NCBI GenBank assembly: GCA_017540585.1 | Contig: JAFYAT010000088.1 | Span: 1-64,000, forward strand | Reading direction: 5' to 3' | Length of the DNA stretch: 64,000 nucleotides | DNA from: Bacteroidaceae bacterium | Lineage (GTDB): Bacteria > Bacteroidota > Bacteroidia > Bacteroidales > Bacteroidaceae | Part shown: positions 36,651 through 46,525 of the stretch, piece after piece | Layout: each line of letters starts with the position of its first letter | How positions within the stretch are numbered: position 1 is the stretch's first letter | The notes under the pieces: generated by a model | What the model was told of the DNA's origin: nothing | What the model saw: only the letters and a program-made list of their open reading frames with translations | Database searches by the model: none | Made by a program: the position numbers and the translations under genes

Positions 36651-37466
36651 ATGAGAACAATCATTTCAATCCTCATATTCTTCTGTGCCACAATGCTCCA
36701 TGCACAGTGTCCGACAGAAAACAAAGCATTCAAGGCTGGAGAGAAACTGACGTATGATCTTTACTTCAACTGGAGTTTCATCTGGGTAAAGGCAGGAACA
36801 GCATATTACACCACCCGTAATGCCAAGTACAACGGGCAGGAATGTCTGCGTACTGACTTGATATCTCTGAGCAATAAGCGTTGTAGTGCCATCTTCCCAA
36901 TGAAGGACACTATCATGGCTTATCTCACTCCCGACCTTGTGCCTCTCTATTTCCGTAAGGGTGCAAACGAGGGTGGTAACTACACCGTGGATGAAGTGTG
37001 GTACTCCTACCCAAACAATAAGGTGAAACTGCGTCAGCGTTACCGCAATAAGAAAGGTAAGGTGTCCGACTATGCCTGTGAGAAGAAAGAATGTGTGTAT
37101 GATATGGCAAGTATGCTCTCCCTTGCACGTTCATTCGACGAAAAAGTCTATTGTAAGAAAGCAGGTCAGCGTTTCACATTCCCACTTGCCACTGGTGATG
37201 AGGTCAAGGAAGAGATACTTGAGTACAATGGTCGTAAACGTTGGAAGGCTAATGATGGTGTGACTTACAACTGTCTCCTCTTCACTCTCATCGACGATGA
37301 AGACGAGAAGAAGGAACGTAAACTCCTCTCCTTCTATATCACAGATGATGCCAATCATCTTCCTATCCGCATAGACTTCTTCCTCAAGTTCGGCTCTGCC
37401 AAGGCTTTCCTCACAAAGAGTGAGAACCTTCGCAATCCTCAGACTTCCATCTACAAGAAGAAATAA
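36651..37466 (+). CDS. DUF3108 domain-containing exported protein
   Basis: A 271-aa protein with a signal peptide (about residues 1-20, ending LHAQC). The DUF3108 body is visible as FKAGEKLTYDLYFNWSFIWV, KAGTAYYTTR, LYFRKGANEGGNY, DMASMLSLARSFD and FTFPLATGDEVKEE. The family is found next to envelope-biogenesis genes but its function is unknown. It follows the Ig-like lipoprotein on the same strand after 160 bases of repeat-rich spacer. Confidence 0.85.
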   Translation: MRTIISILIFFCATMLHAQCPTENKAFKAGEKLTYDLYFNWSFIWVKAGTAYYTTRNAKYNGQECLRTDLISLSNKRCSAIFPMKDTIMAYLTPDLVPLYFRKGANEGGNYTVDEVWYSYPNNKVKLRQRYRNKKGKVSDYACEKKECVYDMASMLSLARSFDEKVYCKKAGQRFTFPLATGDEVKEEILEYNGRKRWKANDGVTYNCLLFTLIDDEDEKKERKLLSFYITDDANHLPIRIDFFLKFGSAKAFLTKSENLRNPQTSIYKKK

Positions 37467-37580
37467 GATAACACAGTTCTGTATTTAAACATGATACATA
37501 TCATACAGAGAAGCCATATGTCATACTGTAAAAACTACTGACACACGGCTTTCTTTAACAGATTACGAATTAAAAACAAA

Positions 37581-37639
37581 TAAACTGCCACTTTACACTT
37601 CGTAAACATAATAGTTACGATACGTAAAGTGGCAGTTTA
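37581..37639. repeat. Long perfect inverted repeat after DUF3108
   Basis: TAAACTGCCACTTTAC (37581-37596) pairs with GTAAAGTGGCAGTTTA (37624-37639), 16 bp perfect. A weaker inner complementarity (CGTAAAC, GTTACG) lengthens it. No clear T-run, so it is a possible transcript end or repeat element. Confidence 0.65.
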
Positions 37640-37661
37640 CATGCATTAAAATACATACCAA

Positions 37662-37805
37662 TTATTTACATACTGGTCTTATGGCATTACCATCATATCT
37701 ATAGTTTGAACCATCTATCATTAATTCCTCCACAAAATGTTTGCCTGACTTATCCCATTCTTCTTCATCATCTGCCCATATAAAACCAAATAATAAATGT
37801 TTCTC
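37662..37805 (-). pseudogene. C-terminal fragment of an extracellular (FISUMP-like?) protein
   Basis: A frame of 47 codons without a start, stop at 37662-37664. It reads GFIWADDEEEWDKSGKHF, then LMIDGSNYRYDGNAIRPVCK. The ending resembles the GxxIRPV(C/F) end of fimbrillin-associated Fibrobacter-major-paralogous (FISUMP) domains such as the one at 61214. The frame is cut 30 bases from the 22-bp palindrome array. Weak evidence: short and without search support. Confidence 0.4.
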
Positions 37806-37834
37806 TCACACAGGACTACACTTTCTCCTGCAAT

Positions 37835-37988
37835 GTACTTGTGTTTGTCTTCGACGTACTTGTGTATGTCCTCAATGTGTACTCCAGTACACTGCGCTGT
37901 GAACTGTAGTACATAGCGCTGTGTACTCGTGTTCAACAGGCTGTGAACTGCAGTTCATAGCGCAGTAAACTCGAGTTCACGCCTAAAT
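37835..37988. repeat. 22-bp tandem array of 12-bp palindromes
   Basis: Seven units start at 37835, 37856, 37879, 37901, 37923, 37945, 37967. The best units have a 12-bp palindromic core of form GWACTNNAGTWC (GTACTCCAGTAC, GAACTGCAGTTC, AAACTCGAGTTC) followed by a 10-bp spacer of the type ATAGCGCTGT. The first two units are degenerate (GTACTTGTGT). Confidence 0.85.
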
Positions 37989-38070
37989 AAAAAAGTGCGT
38001 ACTGGAAGTTATTGATTGTTAGAGTTATCACAAGCAGCAATCAAATTTGGCTTTTCGTATCCACAAACGA

Positions 38071-38125
38071 TGTTTAACAAGCGTTTAATAGCCGTTTAAC
38101 AAGTGTTTAACGACTGTTAAACGCA
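38071..38125. repeat. 11-bp-period array, CGTTTAACAAG units
   Basis: TGTTTAACAAG, CGTTTAATAGC, CGTTTAACAAG, TGTTTAACGAC, TGTTAAACGCA at exact 11-bp spacing, in the convergent gap between DUF3108 and pflA. Confidence 0.85.
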
Positions 38126-38170
38126 TTATTCACTCGATTCTACAAGGTTTTGTGTAGTTTTTTACAACCA

Positions 38171-38267
38171 CGAACCTTTAGCTCCGCAAAGCCAATAACA
38201 TGAATCATTGTCACGATTAAAACCAAATGGCATTGGCTTCGCCATGCTAAAGGTTCGCATTATTGGC
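38171..38267. repeat. Nested inverted repeat
   Basis: CGAACCTTTAGC (38171-38182) pairs with GCTAAAGGTTCG (38246-38257), and GCCAATAA (38190-38197) pairs with TTATTGGC (38260-38267). The loop holds a further AAGCCAAT/ATTGGCTT pair. A compact, MITE-sized element without an ORF. Confidence 0.6.
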
Positions 38268-38370
38268 AGACAACACGAGTTGTCTATGTGTAATAAAATA
38301 AAAGAACTTGAAGTTCGTGTGTAGAGTGTAATTCGTAATAAAAATCACACACCAAACCCAGTAGAAACAA

Positions 38371-38413
38371 AAATAAAAAGGCCCTTTACGTTTCACAACG
38401 AAGAGCCTTTCTT
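38371..38413 (-). terminator. Terminator, probably for pflBA
   Basis: On the minus strand AAAGGCTCTTCGTT pairs imperfectly with ACGTAAAGGGCCTTT, followed by TTTTTATTTTTG. It lies about 240 bases after the pflA stop. The stretch 38414-38650 is A+T-rich and I see nothing else in it. Confidence 0.55.
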
Positions 38414-38650
38414 AATCCTTTAACACATTGTATTAAATAGCATTTAGTGAATTAATATTTATTAGGTCTATTATATTCATTTCGCAATGATGTCATAAAC
38501 CAATTTTCAGTAATTAAAACCTGAAAAACATTTGATATTTCATTACAAATATATATTTAATTATTCGATTATCAGCAGTATTTCCTAATTATTTTAACAT
38601 TTTTTGCATTTAAAACGCATATTATCATAAAGGAAACACAAAAATAGAAA

Positions 38651-39382
38651 TTACGCAAGCACTCTGCACGTAAGATATTTTTGTAATATTCTCACAGCAT
38701 TAGCCTTACGTTCTTCACTGAGTTCATCCACACCCTCGAGCGGATAATGGATGCCAAGCTCCTCATACTTGTATCGTCCCATAGTGTGATAAGGAAGAAT
38801 CTCAACACGTTCCACACACTTATAGGCAGAAAGATGCTTTGCCAAAGCCGTGAGACGTTCATCATCATCTGTTATACCAGGAACGACGACATGACGAATC
38901 CATACAGGCTTATGGATACTTTCGAGATAATCAAGGAAAGCCTGATTATTCCGTCTCGTAACACCCGTATAAGACTTGTGGATATCATCATCAAGCGTCT
39001 TGATGTCAAGAAGCACGAGGTCGGTATATTCAAGCACAGCCTTCGCCTTTTCCGTGAATATCACTCCGCTTGTGTCGAGTGCCGTGTGGAAGCCTTCAGC
39101 CTTGCATAGACGAAAGAACTCAAGGATGAAATCAGCCTGCATAAGCGGTTCTCCTCCCGTACATGTCACCCCACCCTTACGGATAAAGTTTCTGTATTTC
39201 TTCACTTCGTCAAGGAGTTGCTCCGGAGTCCATTCGTACTTGACTGGTGCATTTGGGTTCCACGTGTCGGGATTGTGGCAGAACTGGCACCTCATAGGAC
39301 AGCCCTGAAAGAAGGCTACAAACCTAATTCCAGGGCCATCAACTGTACCGAACGATTCGAGCGAATGAATACGTCCTATCAT
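38651..39382 (-). CDS. pflA: Pyruvate formate-lyase activating enzyme
   Basis: A 243-aa radical-SAM enzyme. The cluster motif is in GCPMRCQFCHNPDTW (CxxxCxxC form), GGVTCTGGEPLMQADF gives the SAM-binding glycines, and LLDIKTLDDDIHKSYTGV and VVPGITDDDE follow as in PflA. It installs the glycyl radical on PflB using SAM and a [4Fe-4S] cluster. It lies 9 bases downstream of pflB in the same operon. Confidence 0.96.
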   Translation of the reverse strand: MIGRIHSLESFGTVDGPGIRFVAFFQGCPMRCQFCHNPDTWNPNAPVKYEWTPEQLLDEVKKYRNFIRKGGVTCTGGEPLMQADFILEFFRLCKAEGFHTALDTSGVIFTEKAKAVLEYTDLVLLDIKTLDDDIHKSYTGVTRRNNQAFLDYLESIHKPVWIRHVVVPGITDDDERLTALAKHLSAYKCVERVEILPYHTMGRYKYEELGIHYPLEGVDELSEERKANAVRILQKYLTCRVLA

Positions 39383-39391
39383 ATTTTCTAT

Positions 39392-41629
39392 TTATAAGCT
39401 ATGATTGATTGTACGTGACAATACATCGAGCTGCTGCTCACGAGTAAGCTTAACGAAGTTCACAGCATATCCACTTACACGGATTGTGAGTTGTGGGTAC
39501 TTCTCTGGATGCTCCATAGCATCAACGAGAAGCTCACGGTCAAACACATTCACGTTGAGGTGGTGACCTCCATCTGGAGTGAAGTAACCGTCCATAAGGT
39601 TCACAAGGTTCTCAGCCTTTGTAGCCTCATCCTTACCAAGAGTAGAAGGAGAGATAGCAAATGTATAAGAGATGCCATCGTGTGAGTGCTGGAATGGAAG
39701 CTTAGCCACTGAAGCAAGAGCAGCAACAGCACCCTTAGTGTCACGTCCATTCATTGGATTTGCACCTGGAGCAAATGGAACACCCTTACCACGTCCATCA
39801 GGTGTAGCACCTGTATTCTTACCATACATGATGTTAGATGTGATAGTAAGGAGTGACTGAGTAGGAATAGCGTTACGGTATGTGTCATGCTGACGGAGAT
39901 ACTCCATGAACTTCTCAGTAATCATGAGAGCAAGCTTGTCTGTGTCATCATCATTATTACCGAATGGAACATACTCGCCTTCCTGCTTGAAGTCAACAGC
40001 CAAGCCACGCTCATCACGGATAATCTTAACCTTACCGTACTTTACAGCTGCAAGTGAGTCGGTAACTATAGAGAGACCAGCAATACCTGTTGCACGTGTA
40101 CGGATAACGTCACCATCAATGAGTGACATCTGATAAGCCTCGTAATCGTACTTATCGTGCATATAGTGGATAATCATGAGAGCATTGACGTATGTCTTAG
40201 CCAACCAGCGCATCATGTCCTCATACTTAGCCATGAGTTCATCGTACTCAAGGTAGTCGCCAGTGATAGGTGAGAATGAAGGACCGACCTGCTCACCAGT
40301 AATCTCGTCACGTCCACCGTTGATAGCATAAAGGAGACACTTGGCAAGGTTGGCACGCGCTCCGAAGAACTGCATCTGCTTACCAATCTTCATCGGACTT
40401 ACGCAACAAGCGATACCATAGTCGTCGCCATAGTCAGGACGCATGAGGTCATCGTTCTCATACTGGATGGCACTTGTCTTGATAGACATCTTAGCACAGA
40501 ACGTCTTCCAGTTCTCAGGAAGATTATTTGCCCAGAGTACAGTGAGGTTTGGCTCTGGAGCAGGACCAAGATTGACAAGTGTATTGAGGATACGATAAGA
40601 AGTCTTTGTGACAAGTGTTCTTCCGTCAACACCCATACCACCTATTGACTCAGTCACCCATACTGGGTCACCAGAGAAGAGGTCGTTGTACTCAGGAGTA
40701 CGAAGGAAACGAACGATACGGAGTTTGATGACCATCTGGTCGATAAGTTCCTGTGCTTCCTCTTCAGTAAGCGTACCTTCCTTGATATCACGTTCGATGA
40801 AGATATCGAGGAAAGTACTGACACGTCCGAGTGACATAGCAGCACCATCCTGGTCCTTGACAGCACCGAGGTAACCGAAGTAAACCCATTGAACAGCCTC
40901 ACGAGCATTCTGTGCAGGACGAGTAACATCAAATCCGTATGCAGCACACATATTGACAAATGCCTTGAGAGCAGCAATCTGTTCAGATGTCTCCTCACGA
41001 CGACGGATACACTCCTCATTCATCTCTTGAAGGTCGAGACGCTCAAGGAAACGCTTACGTTCCTCAATGAGGTTGTTCACACCATAGAGAGCAACACGAC
41101 GGTAGTCACCGATAATACGTCCACGTCCGTAAGCATCAGGAAGACCAGTGATGATGTGAGCATGACGTGCAGCACGAATATCCTTGTTATATGCAGAGAA
41201 TACACCTTCGTTGTGTGTCTTACGATATTTTGTGTATATTTCTTTAGTAGCAGGGTCGAGTTCATATCCGTAAGCCTTGAGAGCTGATTCAACCATATGG
41301 ATACCACCCTTAGGGAAAATGCCACGCTTGAGAGGAGCATCAGTCTGAAGTCCAACGATAACCTCGTTGTCCTTATCAATATAACCTGCTCCATAAGTAT
41401 CGAGTGACTGTGGCAAACGTGTTTCTGCGTCATAGACACCCTTCTCGCGTTCCACCTTAAACATATCTGTGAGCTTAGCCCATACAGCCTTTGTCTTTTC
41501 AGTAGGACCTACGAGGAATGAGTCATCTCCAGTATAAGGAGTGTAATTGTGCTGAATAAAGTCACGCACATTGATTTCGCGCTTCCACATGTAGCCGTCG
41601 AAACTTTCGATCTGATTAGATAATTTCAT
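39392..41629 (-). CDS. pflB: Formate C-acetyltransferase (pyruvate formate-lyase)
   Basis: A 745-aa glycyl-radical enzyme. The two active-site cysteines are in [13 protein letters not shown] (about residues 408-409) and the radical glycine is in RVSGYAVNF (about residue 719), close to the C-terminus. It splits pyruvate and CoA into acetyl-CoA and formate under anaerobic conditions. pflA follows 9 bases later. The operon has a TACCTTTG promoter with a leader of about 175 nt. Strictly anaerobic energy metabolism fits the class I fumarase elsewhere in the window. Confidence 0.98.
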   Translation of the reverse strand: MKLSNQIESFDGYMWKREINVRDFIQHNYTPYTGDDSFLVGPTEKTKAVWAKLTDMFKVEREKGVYDAETRLPQSLDTYGAGYIDKDNEVIVGLQTDAPLKRGIFPKGGIHMVESALKAYGYELDPATKEIYTKYRKTHNEGVFSAYNKDIRAARHAHIITGLPDAYGRGRIIGDYRRVALYGVNNLIEERKRFLERLDLQEMNEECIRRREETSEQIAALKAFVNMCAAYGFDVTRPAQNAREAVQWVYFGYLGAVKDQDGAAMSLGRVSTFLDIFIERDIKEGTLTEEEAQELIDQMVIKLRIVRFLRTPEYNDLFSGDPVWVTESIGGMGVDGRTLVTKTSYRILNTLVNLGPAPEPNLTVLWANNLPENWKTFCAKMSIKTSAIQYENDDLMRPDYGDDYGIACCVSPMKIGKQMQFFGARANLAKCLLYAINGGRDEITGEQVGPSFSPITGDYLEYDELMAKYEDMMRWLAKTYVNALMIIHYMHDKYDYEAYQMSLIDGDVIRTRATGIAGLSIVTDSLAAVKYGKVKIIRDERGLAVDFKQEGEYVPFGNNDDDTDKLALMITEKFMEYLRQHDTYRNAIPTQSLLTITSNIMYGKNTGATPDGRGKGVPFAPGANPMNGRDTKGAVAALASVAKLPFQHSHDGISYTFAISPSTLGKDEATKAENLVNLMDGYFTPDGGHHLNVNVFDRELLVDAMEHPEKYPQLTIRVSGYAVNFVKLTREQQLDVLSRTINHSL

Positions 41630-41804
41630 GAATGTGAGAATGTATATAAAAAATGACTTATAATATTTTCCTTATTGAGTCGCTATGTAATAATTTCGTA
41701 TAGGGGTAAATAAAATGTGAGAATTGAATTTAAAAAGCCTGCAACAGAAGCAAGACCCTTAGAATTACGATACACTTTGAAATCGACTTACCTTAAATGT
41801 GCTG

Positions 41805-41812
41805 CAAAGGTA
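41805..41812 (-). promoter_or_regulatory. -7 box of pflBA
   Basis: The minus strand reads TACCTTTG. The roughly 175-nt leader to pflB is A+T-rich, with no recognised riboswitch. Confidence 0.65.
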
Positions 41813-41971
41813 ATGCTTTTTCACAACTTATCCGAATAAGTGTATGTCTATTTATTCAAGCATAGCGAAAATACTCATTATTGATGAATTATTGAGTCTA
41901 ACGTGTTCCGCTTAGGTATATTTTACGGTTGTTAGGCTTTAATAGAATGAGGCACATCCGTTCTCTGTTGA

Positions 41972-42015
41972 AAGTCTCATCTTAGTCAGTAGTGAGTCAG
42001 TACTTAGTCAATACT
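41972..42015. repeat. 11-bp-period array, GAGTCAGTACT family
   Basis: AAGTCTCATCT, TAGTCAGTAGT, GAGTCAGTACT, TAGTCAATACT at exact 11-bp spacing between the hflX terminator and the pflB promoter. Confidence 0.85.
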
Positions 42016-42021
42016 TCAGCT

Positions 42022-42061
42022 TATTAAAGAAGGCTGCTGGAAATGATTCCAACAGCCTTCT
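42022..42061 (-). terminator. hflX terminator
   Basis: AGAAGGCTG.TGGAA pairs with TTCCA.CAGCCTTCT (42028-42061). On the minus strand it is followed by TTTAATAA. Its left end abuts the 11-bp array. Confidence 0.7.
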
Positions 42062-42066
42062 GCATA

Positions 42067-43647
42067 TTACTGTACCTCCCCATTCTCATCATAAGAGTTG
42101 TAGAGGAAGTCGTTGTATGGATATTTCTGTACATGAAGTTCCTTAACCTTCTTATACAGTACGTCACGCATAGTGTCGATGTTGGTCTTCTCACGGGCAG
42201 AGATGAAGAATGTGCCAAGCGTAGCTCCAAGCTGTTCTTCTGTCTTCTTCTCCTTGATATCATCGTTCACCACGTATGACTTGAGGGATGATGCTGGAGC
42301 ATCCTCGCTCTTCACCTTTATGTCCTCACTACCGAGACGCGCCATCCATGTATTCATGAGTTCATCCAATGGGATATTCTCCTTAGTACGTGGAGTAAGG
42401 TCGTCAGCTTCCTTCTCTATCCAGTGGTAAGCATCAATCTTATTGAAGATATACATCTTTGGCTTGTCGGCACAACCGAGGTCGGCAAGTGTCTTCTCCA
42501 CCACCTTTATCTGTTCCTCAAAGTCAGGATGTGAGATATCAACAACGTGAAGAAGAAGGTCAGCCTCACGCACCTCATCAAGTGTTGACTTGAATGACTC
42601 TACAAGGTCAGTTGGCAACTTACGAATGAATCCTACCGTATCAGAAAGGAGGAATGGCAGATTGTCTATAATGACCTTACGAACCGTTGTATCGAGTGTA
42701 GCAAAGAGTTTGTTCTCTGCAAAGATGTCACTCTTGGCAAGAAGGTTCATGATGGTACTCTTGCCCACATTGGTGTAACCTACAAGAGCCACACGAATAA
42801 GTCTTCCACGGTTCTTACGCTGTGTTGACTTCTGCTGGTCAATCTCTGCAAGACGTTCCTTAAGCAACGACATACGGTTACGGATAATACGCTGGTCCAT
42901 CTCAAGCTGAGTTTCACCAGGTCCACGAAGTCCTACAGAACCACCACGCTGACGCTCAAGGTGTGTCCACAGACGTGTTAGTCGTGGGAGCATATACTTG
43001 TACTGCGCAAGCTCAACCTGTGTCTTTGCAGCTGCCGTCTGAGCACGCATAGCAAAGATGTCGAGGATAAGACTTGTACGGTCAAGTATCTTGACCTGAA
43101 GCACCTGCTCTATATTGCGAATCTGCTTTGCGCTAAGTTCATCATCAAAGATTACCATACCAACTGGTTGTGGCACTTCCTGGTCCTTCTGCATCTGAGC
43201 CTTCTGCTTGGCAAGAAGTTTCTCAAGCTTGCGCTGCTTACGACTCTTGGTGTTACGGTACTCATCCTCGTCGTCGTTCACGAAGTAGGAATCGTCTTCC
43301 TCCTCCATGTACTCGTCACCGTGACGTGCCTTAGTACCAGTAACGATTGTCTGTTGGTAAGGATTGCCAAGAGCAATCTGTTCTTCCCAATAGGCATCTA
43401 CTTCATCCTGCTTGTCCTTGATAAACTGAGCAATCTCCTCAAGCTTACCAGTACCAAGATAAGTGACGCTACTTGGTCCGTTCACCTTCTGCGTGTATCG
43501 TTTGATTACCTTGGCACCTGCTGTCTCTGCAAGAAACTCCAGTTCGTCGAGGTATTCAGTTGTCTTTCTTTCATTTTGCTGAGGTGTGATAAGAGCAACC
43601 AATATGGCTGTCTCTACCTTTGCCTCTGTTATTACGAATTCTTTCAT
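42067..43647 (-). CDS. hflX: GTPase HflX
   Basis: A 526-aa ribosome-associated GTPase, about 100 residues longer than the E. coli protein. The N-terminal HflX domain has [13 protein letters not shown] and [10 protein letters not shown], and the G domain has [34 protein letters not shown] and FNKIDA. Two insertions explain the extra length. One is a highly charged segment at about residues 77-158 (an acidic [17 protein letters not shown] run, then a basic [12 protein letters not shown] run). The other is a Ser/Lys/Glu-rich segment between G4 and G5. HflX splits stalled ribosomes after stress in other bacteria. Confidence 0.93.
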   Translation of the reverse strand: MKEFVITEAKVETAILVALITPQQNERKTTEYLDELEFLAETAGAKVIKRYTQKVNGPSSVTYLGTGKLEEIAQFIKDKQDEVDAYWEEQIALGNPYQQTIVTGTKARHGDEYMEEEDDSYFVNDDEDEYRNTKSRKQRKLEKLLAKQKAQMQKDQEVPQPVGMVIFDDELSAKQIRNIEQVLQVKILDRTSLILDIFAMRAQTAAAKTQVELAQYKYMLPRLTRLWTHLERQRGGSVGLRGPGETQLEMDQRIIRNRMSLLKERLAEIDQQKSTQRKNRGRLIRVALVGYTNVGKSTIMNLLAKSDIFAENKLFATLDTTVRKVIIDNLPFLLSDTVGFIRKLPTDLVESFKSTLDEVREADLLLHVVDISHPDFEEQIKVVEKTLADLGCADKPKMYIFNKIDAYHWIEKEADDLTPRTKENIPLDELMNTWMARLGSEDIKVKSEDAPASSLKSYVVNDDIKEKKTEEQLGATLGTFFISAREKTNIDTMRDVLYKKVKELHVQKYPYNDFLYNSYDENGEVQ

Positions 43648-43746
43648 TACTTTAGTTTTTAAGTTTTGGGGTTTGTGAGTTTTTTAGTTATCGCTACGTC
43701 TTTTCCGTTTACGTAAAAACAAAAAAAATACTAACTCACAAACTAA

Positions 43747-44571
43747 CTACTTAACCATCTTCAGTTCCTTCTTGAGTTGTCCACGTGGTACTCCGAGAGC
43801 TATCGCTCGTTCAAAGTCACGCTTTGCGAGGAACTTATTATTATTCTTGAGATGAATGAAGCCACGAGTAAGAATCATGTTCTTGTTGTCGGGTTGAAGG
43901 CTTATTGCCTTGTCAAGGTCCATGATTGCCAATTCCGGTTGGTTGGCTTCTGCTTCTATCTCTGCTCTCATACTGTATATCTCTGCACGGTCAGGATATT
44001 TGTCGGCAAGTACCGAGAGGCGTGACATTGCCTCACCAGGTTTACCACATTCCTGAAAGAGGATTGCCACTCCGAGGAGAGCTGTATAGTTATCTGGCTC
44101 TATAGATAGCAAACGCTCGTAGTGCGTCTTTGCCTTTGCGTACTCACGTTGCTTGGTATATATGTAACCAAGATACTGGAGTGCCTCCGTGTTGTTTGGG
44201 TCAACCTCCAAGATGTTACGATAGTCGATAAGCGCCTTAGTGAGATTGCCAAGTTTCAAGTATAAATCTGCCCTCGACTTGAGGATAGGAACATTGCGTG
44301 GTACGATACCCAATGCCAGTTCATAGGAGTTGAGTGCCTTCTGGCTCTGTCCTTGTGCCAACTGTACCTTAGCAAGATTGGCATAGATGAGAGCATTGCG
44401 GTAGTCCTCAGGCGCAAGGCGCAAGGCATTGCGGTACTGCTCCTCAGCCTGAGTAAGCGAGTCATGCTGAGCAAGACGATTGCCTGCCTCCACGTACTGT
44501 TCGTATGTCTGTGCACTGGCGGTCAGCGTGAGTATGCTAATTACCGCTGCGATACTTATCTTCTTTTTCAT
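43747..44571 (-). CDS. Exported tetratricopeptide-repeat protein
   Basis: A 274-aa protein with a signal peptide (first 20 residues, ending TASAQ) and about six to seven TPR units of 34 residues covering the rest (for example [60 protein letters not shown]). TPR arrays serve as protein-binding scaffolds, here in the periplasm. Its start overlaps the 3' end of rsgA by 35 bases, so the two are translationally coupled. Specific partner unknown. Confidence 0.88.
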   Translation of the reverse strand: MKKKISIAAVISILTLTASAQTYEQYVEAGNRLAQHDSLTQAEEQYRNALRLAPEDYRNALIYANLAKVQLAQGQSQKALNSYELALGIVPRNVPILKSRADLYLKLGNLTKALIDYRNILEVDPNNTEALQYLGYIYTKQREYAKAKTHYERLLSIEPDNYTALLGVAILFQECGKPGEAMSRLSVLADKYPDRAEIYSMRAEIEAEANQPELAIMDLDKAISLQPDNKNMILTRGFIHLKNNNKFLAKRDFERAIALGVPRGQLKKELKMVK

Positions 44572-45493
44572 CTTCGAGCATTGAAAGGTATGAGTTATAT
44601 CTGCTTTCGCTTATATCGTGACGCTCCACAGCCTCCAACACGGCACAATGTGGCTCATGAGTGTGAGTACAGTTGTTGAAGCGACACCCGGAAGAGAAGT
44701 GGAATATCTCCCTGAAGTAATGACCTATCTCCTCCTTCTGCATATTGAAAGTACCGAATCCCTTTATTCCAGGAGTGTCGATTATGTAGCCACCGTCCTC
44801 CACCTCGTACATCTCTGAGAATGTCGTGGTGTGCTTACCTGTATTGTAAGCATCCGAAATCTCGCTTGTTCTAAGGTTCAGATTAGGATAAAGAGCATTG
44901 ATGAGCGTACTCTTTCCTACTCCGCTGTTACCAGATAGACACACAATCTTGCCTGACAGTTCCTTGCGGAGTTCTTCCACTCCTTCGCCCGTCTTGGCAG
45001 ATATGCGACGACACTCATAGCCGATAGTTTCATATAGTCGGATTACACCATCGAGATACCCCTGCCATTCGTCATCCACCACATCAACCTTGTTGAATAC
45101 AAGTGTCACAGGTACTCTATATGCCTCCGCACTTGCAAGGAAACGGTCGATGAACGTGAGCGACGTCTCAGGCTGCGTTACAGTAACAATGAGGAAACAG
45201 AGATCTACATTGGCAGCAATGATATGCGACTGCTTGCTCAGGTTGGTTGACTTACGGATAATATAGTTCTTCCTATCCTCAAGAGCTGTGATAAGTCCCT
45301 GACGTGCCTGCTCTATGTCGGCATCCGCAGGCTTCTCTGGCGTAAACTCCACCCTGTCGCCAATAGCCACAGGATTTGTGGTACGAATACCACGAATGCG
45401 GAAGTTGCCCTTGACCTTGCAGTCAAAGATGTTTCCGTCCTCTGCCTTCACGGTGTAACTGTAACCTGTATTTCGAATTACTAATCCTTTCAA
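44537..45493 (-). CDS. rsgA: Small ribosomal subunit biogenesis GTPase RsgA
   Basis: A 318-aa circularly permuted GTPase. An OB-fold N-terminus is followed by G4 (VFNKVD), then G1 ([14 protein letters not shown]), G3 (DTPGIKGFG), and a zinc knuckle with [15 protein letters not shown]. RsgA checks 30S maturation near the decoding centre. Its promoter lies at 45567-45574 and the TPR gene overlaps its end. Confidence 0.96.
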   Translation of the reverse strand: MKGLVIRNTGYSYTVKAEDGNIFDCKVKGNFRIRGIRTTNPVAIGDRVEFTPEKPADADIEQARQGLITALEDRKNYIIRKSTNLSKQSHIIAANVDLCFLIVTVTQPETSLTFIDRFLASAEAYRVPVTLVFNKVDVVDDEWQGYLDGVIRLYETIGYECRRISAKTGEGVEELRKELSGKIVCLSGNSGVGKSTLINALYPNLNLRTSEISDAYNTGKHTTTFSEMYEVEDGGYIIDTPGIKGFGTFNMQKEEIGHYFREIFHFSSGCRFNNCTHTHEPHCAVLEAVERHDISESRYNSYLSMLEDEKEDKYRSGN

Positions 45494-45566
45494 TTTCCTT
45501 TTGGTTTAATGGTTAAAGCTTAACCTTTAGCCTTTTATCTTTTGATTTGTATCTGAAAAAACGTTA

Positions 45567-45574
45567 CAAAGATA
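45567..45574 (-). promoter_or_regulatory. -7 box of rsgA-TPR
   Basis: The minus strand reads TATCTTTG 74 bases before the rsgA start. The rest of the 45494-45908 gap holds a small GACCCA/TGGGTC hairpin (45745-45760) and 7-bp repeats, and no gene that I can see. Confidence 0.65.
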
Positions 45575-45865
45575 CTGCCTTTCAGCGAGAAGGCAAAATA
45601 ATACGCTTCATTTATTATTTGTTAAGGAATAATGGTTAATAAGTGTTTATATTTGTGTATTTTTAGGTCTTTAGCACAACATTATTTAACAATAACAATG
45701 GGCAAGATAATGGTTAATCATGAATTGTAAATTATACAAACGGAGACCCAATCGTGGGTCAGAGACCGTCATCCTAATAACCTCTCAACTGGAGCTTACA
45801 AAAGATGAGTTAGTAATTCTTAAATCTTAAATCATAACTATAAAAACTCCACAACTCAACTCTTA

Positions 45866-45915
45866 ACTTTTAACTTATAACTTTTAACTCAGTTGATGGT
45901 CACAGCCATCAACTG
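45866..45915 (-). terminator. Hairpin over the DUF3109 stop codon, with heptamer array
   Basis: CAGTTGATGG (45890-45899) pairs perfectly with CCATCAACTG (45906-45915) and includes the stop codon of DUF3109. A TTTTAAC-type 7-bp array (45866-45889) follows on the minus strand. Confidence 0.6.
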
Positions 45916-46523
45916 ATGTATCCTGCCTTCTTTAGTTCCTCAGCCACAAGGCAACACTCATCGTACCACTCCTGACCGAAACGACGGATAAGAGGCTCCT
46001 TCAGAAATTTGTAAATCGGGAGATTCAACTTCTTTCCAAGCTCACGAGCAGGTTTACACACATCCCAACGATGATAGTTGAGACCTGGCGTACCGCCAAT
46101 ATCCTTGATACGTATTGGATAAAGAGCACATGAGATAGGCTTCTGCCACTTGGTACGTCCCTCACGGTATGCATTGTCAATGGCACACAAGGCACAGCGA
46201 GGGCCACGTGTCTTACCGCCATCAAGGGATACATTGTCGTACTTGACGAACACGCAATCCTTATTGTTGATAATCTGAGTCACAAGCTCGCCATCCTTGT
46301 CTGGATAGACCACTCCTTCAGCATCTATCTGTTCACGTGCCTTGGCAGGAAGGTCGTTCCACACCACATCACACGCTTCCTCCAACTCTGCTACTTCATC
46401 AATAAGCACAGGGGCACCAGCATCGCCCTCAACACAACAAATGCCGTGACACTTGGACAGGTCACAGCAAAACATTTCCTGAAATATGTCAAGGCTTACT
46501 AACACGCCTAAAATCTCTACCAT
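45909..46523 (-). CDS. DUF3109 family protein (cysteine-rich)
   Basis: A 204-aa protein matching DUF3109: SLDIFQEMFCCDLSKCHGICCVEGD cut at about residues 11-35, CVFVKYDN, CALCAIDNAY, PISCALYPIRI and a terminal CC. At least eight conserved cysteines suggest bound metal or an Fe-S cluster, similar to the YkgJ/zinc-or-iron chelating group. Function unknown. It starts 2 bases after the ribF stop, so the two share an operon. Confidence 0.85.
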   Translation of the reverse strand: MVEILGVLVSLDIFQEMFCCDLSKCHGICCVEGDAGAPVLIDEVAELEEACDVVWNDLPAKAREQIDAEGVVYPDKDGELVTQIINNKDCVFVKYDNVSLDGGKTRGPRCALCAIDNAYREGRTKWQKPISCALYPIRIKDIGGTPGLNYHRWDVCKPARELGKKLNLPIYKFLKEPLIRRFGQEWYDECCLVAEELKKAGYIS

Positions 46524-46525
46524 AT

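Noticed and set aside
37721..37936. 71-codon minus-strand frame
   Set aside because: Its first half translates the 22-bp array and the rest overlaps, in another frame, the better-supported protein remnant. No family resemblance.
37835..37988. Possible CRISPR array
   Set aside because: The period is 22 bp with 10-bp related spacers; CRISPR needs repeats of about 24-40 bp with unique spacers of similar length, and no cas genes are present. The same applies to the array at 50334-50459.
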